Assembly (NCBI GenBank): GCA_903912405.1
Contig: CAIWHF010000072.1
Location: forward strand, 1 to 16,613
From: an uncultured Bacteroidota bacterium
Lineage (GTDB): Bacteria > Bacteroidota > Bacteroidia > Chitinophagales > Chitinophagaceae
Length of the DNA stretch: 16,613 nucleotides
Direction: 5' to 3'
In this document: one piece after another, positions 1-7,216 of the stretch
Layout of the letters: each line of letters opens with the position of its first letter
Numbering within the stretch: position 1 is the first letter of the stretch
Made by a program: the position numbers and the translations under genes
The notes under the pieces: generated by a model
Databases searched by the model: none
Seen by the model: the letters and a program-made list of their open reading frames with translations, nothing else
Told to the model about the DNA's origin: nothing

Positions 1-495
1 GAATATAAAAAGAAAGAATTTTTCCTACACGAAGGGCAATTTTCAAATGAACTCAATTTCATAATAGAAGGTTGTGTACTTGTTTTTTATACTGATCAAA
101 CTGGCTTTTCACATTTGATACAGTTTGCTATAGAAGATTGGTGGGTGGGCGATATTGCCAGCAGTACGCATAATATACCTACTCAGTTAAATATACAGGC
201 TGTAGAAAAAACAAAAGTACTTCGTATTAGTAAAGAAGATTTGGAGTATCTATTTGAAGCGATACCCAAATTAGAACGATTTTTCAGAATTTTACTACAA
301 AAAAGAGTTGCTAACTTACAACAACGGATCATCTCTAGTCTGAGCAAAACAGCAACCGAACGATTTTTAGAATTTAGAGAACAATATGGATTCTTAGAAA
401 ACAGAATTACGCAATTACAAATAGCATCCTTTTTGGGCGTAACCCCTGAATTTTTAAGTATGATAAGAAGGAAATTAAATACCACTAACAAGTAA
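1..495 (+). CDS. Crp/Fnr-family transcriptional regulator (5' end cut off by window)
   Basis: The reading frame is open from base 1 to the TAA at 493-495, so the gene starts outside the window and only its last 164 residues are seen. The visible part begins inside a cyclic-nucleotide-binding-type beta-barrel (FLHEGQF, then FIIEGCVLVFY). An effector-domain stretch, FAIEDWWVGDI, and a long dimerisation-type helix follow. The C-terminus is a winged helix with ITQLQIASFLGVTPEFLSMI, typical of Bacteroidota Crp/Fnr regulators. The family binds DNA as dimers and responds to small molecules, oxygen or redox state; the ligand cannot be read here. The N-terminus, where Fnr-type cysteines would lie, is missing, and only one cysteine is visible. 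It lies 75 bases upstream of a nitroreductase on the same strand, so a regulatory link is plausible but unproven. Confidence 0.9.
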   Translation, partial: EYKKKEFFLHEGQFSNELNFIIEGCVLVFYTDQTGFSHLIQFAIEDWWVGDIASSTHNIPTQLNIQAVEKTKVLRISKEDLEYLFEAIPKLERFFRILLQKRVANLQQRIISSLSKTATERFLEFREQYGFLENRITQLQIASFLGVTPEFLSMIRRKLNTTNK

Positions 496-570
496 ATACT
501 TAAGCTATCTTATTTTTTTTAAACAATCAAAAAAGCAATTTTACAATCAACAAATAAAACAACTCAAATT

Positions 571-1200
571 ATGAATTTACTAGATGCCATGAATTGGCGA
601 TATGCTGTGAAAGCCTTCGATCCGGAAAAAACTGTTGCAGACGAAAAAATCGAACATTTATTAAAAGTAGCTCATTTAGCTCCTACATCTATGGGTCAAC
701 AACCTTTCGTTATTTTATGGGTGAAGAATCCTGAAGTAAGAAAACAATTAGTGCCCCATTCTTATGGTCAAGAAAAAGTGGCTACCTCATCTCATTTATT
801 AGTTTTTTGTGCAAAAACCAATTTAAACGATGCATCAGTAGACGCCTTTATGCAACATGCAGCAAGCGTATCTGGACAGCCGGTATCTACATATGATGGC
901 TTTAGCGGAATGGTGAAAGGCTTTTTAGGTATGATGACGGAAGAAATGAAATTGGGTTGGGCTAGTCGTCAAGCATACCTTGCAATGGGAAGTTTACTTA
1001 CAGCAGCAGCTATTGAGCAAGTTGATTCTTGTCCAATGGAAGGTTTTATGCCAAGTGCTTATGATGAAGTATTAGGCTTAAAAGAAAAAAATCTTACTGC
1101 AATCTGTGCTATTTCTTTAGGTTATCGCTCAGCAGATGATGCAACACAACATTATCCAAAAATCAGATTGCCTTACGAAGCTATAATACAAACCGTATAA
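571..1200 (+). CDS. NfsB-like nitroreductase / NAD(P)H-dependent FMN oxidoreductase
   Basis: This 209-residue protein has the length and layout of single-domain nitroreductases such as NfsB. Family members are cytosolic FMN dimers that use NAD(P)H to reduce nitroaromatics, quinones or flavins. The N-terminal RYAVKAFD (residues 10-17) carries the basic residues that contact FMN phosphate in NfsB. LAPTSMGQQPF (around 36-46) is the usual flavin-binding turn. HLLVFCAKT matches the central strand, and the C-terminal GYRS and YPKIRLP retain the Lys and Arg of the NfsB tail. The ATG at 571 places the conserved N-terminus correctly. A clear terminator follows from 1217, so the gene is transcribed alone or with the Crp/Fnr gene upstream. 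The natural substrate cannot be inferred. Confidence 0.9.
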   Translation: MNLLDAMNWRYAVKAFDPEKTVADEKIEHLLKVAHLAPTSMGQQPFVILWVKNPEVRKQLVPHSYGQEKVATSSHLLVFCAKTNLNDASVDAFMQHAASVSGQPVSTYDGFSGMVKGFLGMMTEEMKLGWASRQAYLAMGSLLTAAAIEQVDSCPMEGFMPSAYDEVLGLKEKNLTAICAISLGYRSADDATQHYPKIRLPYEAIIQTV

Positions 1201-1216
1201 ATAGGCTATTGATAGT

Positions 1217-1249
1217 AAAAAAAAGTGCACCTTTTGGTGCACTTTTTTT
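1217..1249 (+). terminator. Intrinsic terminator after the nitroreductase
   Basis: Eight A residues (1217-1224), a perfect GC-containing stem GTGCACC / GGTGCAC (1225-1231 and 1236-1242), a TTTT loop and then seven T residues (1243-1249). The A and T tracts extend the stem, so it could act on both strands. It separates the nitroreductase from the nucleotidyltransferase unit. Confidence 0.9.
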
Positions 1250-1295
1250 ATGTGTATGCTTGAAAAATAGCCTAAAAGAGCTTAATTTATTTTAG

Positions 1296-1303
1296 TATTT
1301 TTG
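1296..1303 (+). promoter_or_regulatory. Possible Bacteroidota -7 promoter element for the nucleotidyltransferase unit
   Basis: TATTTTTG fits the Bacteroidota -7 consensus TAnnTTTG and ends 20 bases before the GTG start at 1324. It lies just after the terminator at 1217-1249, where a new promoter is expected. No TTG-type -33 element is present at the usual distance, so the call rests on position and the -7 match alone. Confidence 0.35.
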
Positions 1304-1323
1304 ATTACTTAAAATTCTTACAC

Positions 1324-2322
1324 GTGAAAGCAATTATTCCGGTAGCTGGTGCAGGCACCAAATTACGCCCTCTGACATATACGCAGCCAAAAGCACTTAT
1401 CCCAATTGCGGGTAAAACTATTTTGAGCGTAATTGTAGATCAATTACTAGCTGCAGGTGTAGATGAGTTTGTTTTTGTTATAGGCTATCTTGGAGAGAAA
1501 ATACAACATTATGTAGAAAAGCACTATCCGCATTTAAAATACAGTATCGTTAATCAAGCCGATAGAAATGGAACAGGGCATGCTATTTGGTTAACGAAAG
1601 ACGCCGTTCAAAACGATGATGTTATCATTGTATTTGGCGATACGTTGTGCGATTATAATTTAGAAAAAGTTATTGCTTCGCCTACTTCACAAATTGGTGT
1701 TAAGAAAGTGGATGATCCAAGATTGTTTGGAGTAGCGGAGTTAGATGAATTAGATCGGGTAATGAAAGTGGTAGAAAAGCCACTCATCCCCAAAAGTAAT
1801 ATGGCTATGGTGGGTGTGTATTATATAAAAGAAACCCCTCAGTTATATGCAATCTTAGATAAGGATATGCAAGAAAATGTTCATTTGCAAGGTGAATATC
1901 ATTTAACGAATGCTATTCAAAAAATGATAGAACAAGGAATTGTTTTTGATGCCTTTAAAGTAAATAATTGGTTTGATTGTGGCAAGAAAGATACTTTATT
2001 GTCTACCAATGCGCTCTTGTTGAAACAGCAGTATGAGCAACAGCCTGTGTCAGCCATAATAAATCAAGACACTACGGTTATTATACAACCGGTTAGTATT
2101 GCTGAAGGATGTAAAATTACCCATTCTATTATAGGTCCTAACGTAACTATTGGAGAAAATACTACCATTCATTCTGCCATTATTAAAGATAGTATAATTG
2201 GTTCTTTTGCCGAATTAAAAGAAGTGGTTTTGCACTCGTCGATAATTGGAAATGATGCTGCAGTAAGTGGATTAAGTCAGAGTTTAAATATTGGTGATAA
2301 TACTGAAATTGATTTAGGTTAA
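1324..2322 (+). CDS. Sugar-phosphate nucleotidyltransferase with C-terminal hexapeptide repeats
   Basis: The protein has 332 residues and a GTG start, chosen because the first strand MKAIIPVAGAGTKLRP begins there and no useful ATG is nearby. The N-terminal half is a nucleotidyltransferase fold of the glucose-1-phosphate thymidylyl/uridylyltransferase class. It shows the nucleotide-binding loop GAGTKLRPLT (residues 9-18), PKALIPIAGK, metal-binding Asp106 in FGDT, VVEKP and a second metal-site Asp218 in WFDCGKKDT. The C-terminal ~85 residues are isoleucine-rich hexapeptide-like repeats (IGPNVTIGEN, IIKDSIIG), suggesting a left-handed beta-helix. The family makes NDP-sugars from sugar-1-phosphate and NTP for surface polysaccharide synthesis. 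The exact sugar and base cannot be assigned. The next gene starts 11 bases downstream, implying co-transcription. Confidence 0.87.
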   Translation: MKAIIPVAGAGTKLRPLTYTQPKALIPIAGKTILSVIVDQLLAAGVDEFVFVIGYLGEKIQHYVEKHYPHLKYSIVNQADRNGTGHAIWLTKDAVQNDDVIIVFGDTLCDYNLEKVIASPTSQIGVKKVDDPRLFGVAELDELDRVMKVVEKPLIPKSNMAMVGVYYIKETPQLYAILDKDMQENVHLQGEYHLTNAIQKMIEQGIVFDAFKVNNWFDCGKKDTLLSTNALLLKQQYEQQPVSAIINQDTTVIIQPVSIAEGCKITHSIIGPNVTIGENTTIHSAIIKDSIIGSFAELKEVVLHSSIIGNDAAVSGLSQSLNIGDNTEIDLG

Positions 2323-2333
2323 CTTTAAAGACT

Positions 2334-3275
2334 ATGCAAAATAGAATTTGTAGATTATTTAATATAGAAAAACCCATCATTCAGGCGGGTATGATTTGGG
2401 CTTCGGGTTGGGAATTGGCGGCTGCCGTTAGTAATGCCGGAGGTCTTGGTATTATTGGCGCTGGAAGTATGTATCCGGGTGTGTTGGAAGAGCAAATAAA
2501 AAAATGCCAACAGGCTACTTCAAAACCATTTGCTGTTAATCTCCCCTTATTATATCCAGATATCGATCAACATATTCAAACAATAATAAAATTAAAAGTA
2601 CCAATTGTTTTTACTTCTGCTGGAAATCCTAAAACCTATACTCATTTATTAAAAGAACATGGTATTAGGGTTGTGCATGTAGTATCGAGCTCTAAGTTTG
2701 CCTTAAAAGCTCAAGAAGCTGGGGTAGATGCAATTGTTGCAGAAGGCTTTGAAGCAGGTGGGCATAACGGAAGGGAAGAAACTACGACATTGTGCTTAAT
2801 ACCTGCCGTGTGTGATGCAGTTGCTATTCCAGTAATAGCTGCGGGAGGCATAGCTAGTGGCAAATCGATGTATGCAGTTATGGTATTAGGAGCTGAGGCT
2901 GTTCAAATTGGTTCTCGCTTTGTATGTAGTGAAGAATCGAGCAGTCATATAGCATTTAAAAAAGCTATTCTGAATGCGCAAGAAGGCGATACCAAATTGT
3001 CATTAAAAGAACTTACCCCTGTTCGATTATTGAAAAATATATTTGCAACAAAAGTACAAGAGGCAGAACTGGCTGGGGCTTCTAAAGAAACATTAACTAA
3101 TTTATTAGGAAGAGGAAGAGCCAAAAAAGGGATGTTTGAAGGAGATCTGGAAGAAGGAGAATTAGAAATAGGGCAGGTAAGTAGCATGATCAAAGACATA
3201 AAGCCAGCCAAAGAAATTGTAGCAGAAATTTGGAATGATTTTTTAAACATTGCTAATAATCCTATTAAAATTTAA
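2334..3275 (+). CDS. FMN-dependent oxidoreductase of the nitronate monooxygenase / FabK family
   Basis: A 313-residue TIM-barrel flavoprotein. The N-terminus has PIIQAGMIW followed by AAAVSNAGGLGIIGAG, the usual start of the 2-nitropropane dioxygenase family. EGFEAGGHNG contains the His used as catalytic residue in both nitronate monooxygenases and FabK. PVIAAGGIASG and GAEAVQIGSRF form the FMN-phosphate site. The C-terminal features SEESSSHIAFKKAIL and EGDLEEGELEIGQVSSMI resemble FabK-type enoyl-ACP reductase II more than classical nitronate monooxygenases, but the motifs do not settle the substrate. Automatic annotation would probably say nitronate monooxygenase. It sits 11 bases after the nucleotidyltransferase, and its stop codon abuts the next start without any gap. 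Confidence 0.85.
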   Translation: MQNRICRLFNIEKPIIQAGMIWASGWELAAAVSNAGGLGIIGAGSMYPGVLEEQIKKCQQATSKPFAVNLPLLYPDIDQHIQTIIKLKVPIVFTSAGNPKTYTHLLKEHGIRVVHVVSSSKFALKAQEAGVDAIVAEGFEAGGHNGREETTTLCLIPAVCDAVAIPVIAAGGIASGKSMYAVMVLGAEAVQIGSRFVCSEESSSHIAFKKAILNAQEGDTKLSLKELTPVRLLKNIFATKVQEAELAGASKETLTNLLGRGRAKKGMFEGDLEEGELEIGQVSSMIKDIKPAKEIVAEIWNDFLNIANNPIKI

Positions 3276-3689
3276 ATGATGATCAAAAAAATACTTCTTA
3301 TCAGTATTTGTATGCTGATTTCGAATATGTTGAACGCGCAAGCTAAGAAAAAGAGCTCGTTTGATTATGCGTACTACCCTTACTGGATAAAAATGATGGA
3401 CGATCCTAATGCTAATTTCTTTGAGGTAGAAAAAGCATTCGAAATTTATTTTTCGAAACATGCATTACCGGAAGCAGAACATGATGTAATTGGAGAATTT
3501 AAGGAGCGAGAAAAGTTTCCTAGCAAAAGATTAATTCGTAAAAGTAAGCAAGAAAATAAATTGCGCATGCAAGTAAAGAAATACAATTGGTGGCATGAGG
3601 ATAATTTACCCTATGTGCAAAGCAATGGTCATATTCTTACCGCTGAGGAACGCGTTCGTTTGCATCAACAATTAATTCAAAAAAATTAA
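3276..3689 (+). CDS. Small secreted protein resembling the leader module of sortilin-like T9SS cargo
   Basis: This 137-residue protein has a signal peptide: Lys residues, a hydrophobic stretch ILLISICMLISNML, then NAQ, with likely cleavage before Gln22. A second ATG at 3279 could equally be the start. The mature part is short and highly charged, with YYPYWIKMMDDPNANFFEVE at about residues 34-53, then a Trp/Tyr-containing segment KYNWWHEDNLPY and a basic C-terminus. From memory, DPNANFFEVQ-type motifs followed by aromatic segments occur right after the signal peptide in large VPS10/sortilin-like T9SS proteins of Bacteroidota. Here the module is a stand-alone gene 11 bases upstream of such a protein. 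No enzymatic motif is seen and the function is unknown. It begins directly at the preceding stop codon, so translation is probably coupled. Confidence 0.75.
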   Translation: MMIKKILLISICMLISNMLNAQAKKKSSFDYAYYPYWIKMMDDPNANFFEVEKAFEIYFSKHALPEAEHDVIGEFKEREKFPSKRLIRKSKQENKLRMQVKKYNWWHEDNLPYVQSNGHILTAEERVRLHQQLIQKN

Positions 3690-3700
3690 TACTTCAATAC

Positions 3701-6700
3701 ATGAGAATAACACTGCTTATATTTGCTAGCTGGCTTGCTAATCTTGCATGGGCTCAAAACGTTGTTGGCCCTTGGTCGCAAAATGGCCCTATTGCATTCC
3801 CTACAAATACTGTTGGTCAAATTAATGGTATAGGAAGGGTATCGCAAATAAAATTTCATGCTACCAATCCGCAGAAAATGTATGCGGTAAGTGCATCAGG
3901 AGGTGCTTATGTTAGTAGTAATAATGGATTGAACTGGGCGGTCATGCCAGGCACAGAAATATTGCCAAAAACAGCATGTGCTTCTATTTGCATTGATTAT
4001 ACAAATGATCAGATTATCTATTTAGGTACGGGTGATGCCAATTACTATGGAAATGGATTAGGTATTTACAAATCTACAAATGGTGGTCAATCTTTTACAG
4101 CAGCAAATGCAACAATAGGTTCTAAGTTAGCCGTAGAAATTTTAATGGACCCAACAAATACAAATGCAGTAGTAGCAGCTACTAATTCTGGTATCTGGAA
4201 AACAATCGATGGTGCAACTACTTGGACGCAAAAATATGTAGGCGGTACGTTTACGGATATGCTTGCAAATCCACTAAATAAAAGAACCTTATATGCAGTC
4301 ACTAAAACAACTATGTTTAAAAGTGTTGACTTTGGAGAAAACTGGATTGCACTTACCAATGGATTTGTAATGCCCGATCCTACCAATGGCGGTTGCAGAA
4401 TAGCAATTAGCGCAGCAGATACTAATATAATCTATGTACTTGCAGAAGCTCCCTCTGGTGTGGTATTAAAATCTACTAATGCAGGGAGCACGTTCTCGGT
4501 AATTTATAATAGTACTACAGAATGCCCTGTTTGTTATGATGCCAACCCCACTTCAGGATCTCAAGGAAATTATAATTTAGCTTTCGTTGTAAATCCACAA
4601 AATGCCAATGAATTATTTATTGCCGCTCATTGTATATGGAGAAGCACCAATGGTGGTTTTAATTGGACTAAAAAAACCTCTTGGCCTTTTGTATTACACA
4701 CCGATATTCATCAAGTTGTCTATAACCCTTTCAATAACAATCAACTTTTTTGTGCTAATGATGGAGGAATATTTGTATCTACAGATACGGCAGGTATTAC
4801 ATGGACAAATAGATCGGATGGTATCACAGCTACAGAAATATATGAAGCAGCTCAAAGTCCTTTAATAAGACAAATGATGAGTATTGGAACGCAAGACAAC
4901 GGCGAGTTGTTTTATGATGGCATTTGGAAAACCAATAGAGGTGGCGACTGGACCACACGTTGCGCATTTGATTATCAAGCAAACGGAACTACTGTATATT
5001 ATTTAGGATCAGGTAAAAGAAGAAAACTAAATCCTTATTCTAGTGAGCTTATTTATAATCAACCATTTGCAAATTCTAGTAATGCGCGTATAGCATTTCA
5101 TAAAGCACAAATCAACTTAGCGTTTTTAGGTAAAGATTCTATTTACAGAACAAAAAATTTAACTGCAACCAGTCCAACTTGGACCTTGTTATTACCAACA
5201 ACGGAGATAGTTAGAGATATTCATATTTCAAAGTCAGACTCTAATCTAGTTTATGTGGTTACTAATAATAGCAAACTCTATAGAAGTACAAATGCACTGG
5301 CCGTAACACCTATATGGAACAGCTTTACAACGCCTTTAAGTACCGCTGCTACTGCATCTCTTGAAACAGTGCCTACAAAACCAGCTGTTGTTATCCTATC
5401 CTGCGGTTCAAAAATTTATAAGTCTTATGATTATGGACAAACCTGGACCAATATTTCCTTTAATCTGCCAGCTGTAAATATTGGAAAAGTAATACATGAC
5501 GATTATAGTATTAATGAACGATTATTTGTTAATGCCGGTATATATGTACACTACAAAGACTCAACACAAACAGCATGGGTCAATCATAGTAGTAATGTAG
5601 GCTTGTCTACCATCGCTAATGCTAAAAATCTAATGCTGTTTAATGACGGAACAGCGTCTAGTGTATTACGTTTATCAACCTATGGCAGAGGTGTTTTAGA
5701 ATGTGCTATCAATAGTAATTTACCTCCAACGGTTGATTTCACAGCTGATAAAACTGCTATTTGTCCGGGCGATTCTATTCAATTCTCTCAACTCGTAACG
5801 GGTACTGCTACTTCTTATGCATGGTCCTTTCCTGGCGGACAGCCAAGTACAAGTACAGCTGCCAATCCTAAAATTGCCTTTCCATCTGTTGGATCTTATA
5901 ATGTTAGTTTAACAATTACAAGTGCTACTGGAGGAAACTCCATTACTAAAACAGCTTATATAAATGTTACCAATGGAACTAATACTTCCATTACAGAAGG
6001 TTTTGAAGGATCGGCATTCTTACCGGCAAATTGGCAACAGTCGACAACGAATGCAGCACAATGGCAATTAAATTATAATGGAGCCTTTGGTGCAAGTACA
6101 AAATCAGTTTTATTTGATAATTATAATTTTGATGCAGGAGGTGCTATTAATTATTTATATCTACCCAAAACAGATTTGTCGGGAATATTGAGTGCACGAT
6201 TAACCTTTGATGTAGCCTATGCTCCTTTTGGTGCAAGTTATCCTGATTCTCTTTTGGTATTAGTTTCTACAGATTGCGGTAAGAATTTTACAAGAGTATA
6301 TCAAAAAACAGGTACTACTTTAGCAACAGCACCTAATAATTCTTCGGCTTTATTTGTGCCAACTGCTACACAATGGAGAAAAGATACGGTGTTTCTTAAT
6401 GCCTATGCCAACCAGAGTATTATAGTGGCCTTTGGAAATGTTGGTCATTACGGGCAAGGTATTTACTTAGATAATGTACAATTACAATTAGGTGTTACTG
6501 CAAATTTTGTTGCCAATGATACGGCTGTTTGCATTGGCGATGCTATTACTTTCACTAACAATTCTGTTAACCAAACAACGAATTCTTGGAATTTTCCAGG
6601 AGCAACGCCAGCTACTTCCTCTGCAGTAAATCCTACGGTAACCTATTCTAATAGTGGTTTGTATACGGTTTCGCTTGCTACAGCCAATGTTTTAGGGACG

Positions 6701-7216
6701 AATTCGCAAGTAAGAACAAATTATATTTTGGTCTATAATAAACCATCACTTACAATAACTTCAAATGGCACTACACTTACTGCAAGTGGTGCAGGAATTG
6801 TGAATTATCAATGGTTTAAAAATAATACACTTATTCCTGGGGCAACCAATGCTACTTATGCCAATGCTAGTAATGGTAGTTTTAAAGTACAGTATACAGA
6901 TGTGAATGGTTGCACTTATATGTCTTCTAATTATGAATTGGTATTGGGCATACCAAATGTAGATATATGCCCAATCACGGTATCTCCAAATCCGGCACAC
7001 CAATTAGTGCAGCTACAAACAAACAAGGTAGCGTATAATAATTTACAAGTAGAAGTTTATAATACACAAGGAGGTTTAGTTTACAAGCATATTTTTGAAC
7101 ATTTAAATAACCAAACAGGATTTATATACTGTAACGATTGGCCAGCGGGATTGTATGATTTTGTTTTTTATGCCAACAATATTTATTTAGGTTCTCAAAA
7201 AATATTGAAGAATTAG
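3701..7216 (+). CDS. T9SS type-A cargo: sortilin/BNR-like beta-propeller with PKD and jelly-roll domains
   Basis: This 1171-residue secreted protein has a signal peptide ending in AWAQ (residue 19). Residues ~20-670 form one or two beta-propellers with many Asp-box-like repeats, such as SSNNGLNW (~71), STNGGQSF (~125), SVDFGENW (~208), STNGGFNW (~315) and SYDYGQTW (~574), ending in STYGRGV. A PKD domain (~674-758) is followed by a MAM/choice-of-anchor-J-like jelly roll (~763-930, starting ITEGFEG), a second PKD domain (~934-1015) and an Ig-like segment with YQWFKNN. A type-A T9SS sorting domain closes the protein (~1089-1171, VSPNPAHQ... QGGLVYKH... LPAGLYDF-like). It is expected to cross the outer membrane by T9SS, lose the tail and be anchored or released. 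No protease or glycosidase catalytic motif was found, so adhesion or binding is more likely. Its TAG stop directly precedes the next ATG. Confidence 0.92.
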   Translation: MRITLLIFASWLANLAWAQNVVGPWSQNGPIAFPTNTVGQINGIGRVSQIKFHATNPQKMYAVSASGGAYVSSNNGLNWAVMPGTEILPKTACASICIDYTNDQIIYLGTGDANYYGNGLGIYKSTNGGQSFTAANATIGSKLAVEILMDPTNTNAVVAATNSGIWKTIDGATTWTQKYVGGTFTDMLANPLNKRTLYAVTKTTMFKSVDFGENWIALTNGFVMPDPTNGGCRIAISAADTNIIYVLAEAPSGVVLKSTNAGSTFSVIYNSTTECPVCYDANPTSGSQGNYNLAFVVNPQNANELFIAAHCIWRSTNGGFNWTKKTSWPFVLHTDIHQVVYNPFNNNQLFCANDGGIFVSTDTAGITWTNRSDGITATEIYEAAQSPLIRQMMSIGTQDNGELFYDGIWKTNRGGDWTTRCAFDYQANGTTVYYLGSGKRRKLNPYSSELIYNQPFANSSNARIAFHKAQINLAFLGKDSIYRTKNLTATSPTWTLLLPTTEIVRDIHISKSDSNLVYVVTNNSKLYRSTNALAVTPIWNSFTTPLSTAATASLETVPTKPAVVILSCGSKIYKSYDYGQTWTNISFNLPAVNIGKVIHDDYSINERLFVNAGIYVHYKDSTQTAWVNHSSNVGLSTIANAKNLMLFNDGTASSVLRLSTYGRGVLECAINSNLPPTVDFTADKTAICPGDSIQFSQLVTGTATSYAWSFPGGQPSTSTAANPKIAFPSVGSYNVSLTITSATGGNSITKTAYINVTNGTNTSITEGFEGSAFLPANWQQSTTNAAQWQLNYNGAFGASTKSVLFDNYNFDAGGAINYLYLPKTDLSGILSARLTFDVAYAPFGASYPDSLLVLVSTDCGKNFTRVYQKTGTTLATAPNNSSALFVPTATQWRKDTVFLNAYANQSIIVAFGNVGHYGQGIYLDNVQLQLGVTANFVANDTAVCIGDAITFTNNSVNQTTNSWNFPGATPATSSAVNPTVTYSNSGLYTVSLATANVLGTNSQVRTNYILVYNKPSLTITSNGTTLTASGAGIVNYQWFKNNTLIPGATNATYANASNGSFKVQYTDVNGCTYMSSNYELVLGIPNVDICPITVSPNPAHQLVQLQTNKVAYNNLQVEVYNTQGGLVYKHIFEHLNNQTGFIYCNDWPAGLYDFVFYANNIYLGSQKILKN

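Noticed and set aside
115..495. TTG at 115 as the start of the Crp/Fnr gene.
   Set aside because: The frame stays open to base 1 and the upstream residues fit the cyclic-nucleotide-binding fold, so the gene is simply cut by the window edge.
496..520. Possible terminator TAAG-CTAT-CTTA followed by eight T residues after the Crp/Fnr gene.
   Set aside because: The stem is only four base pairs and AT-rich, so the T run is probably just part of the AT-rich gap.
6761..7003. Open minus-strand frames opposite the large cargo genes (also 9836-10180, 2945-3250 and 4087-4386).
   Set aside because: They lie wholly inside well-supported genes, lack recognisable domains and have the composition expected of antisense shadows.
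3701..7216. Type-A cargo considered as a sialidase or other glycosidase because of its Asp-box repeats.
   Set aside because: No sialidase-type FRIP motif or catalytic arrangement was seen. Asp boxes also occur in sortilin-like propellers, which fit better.
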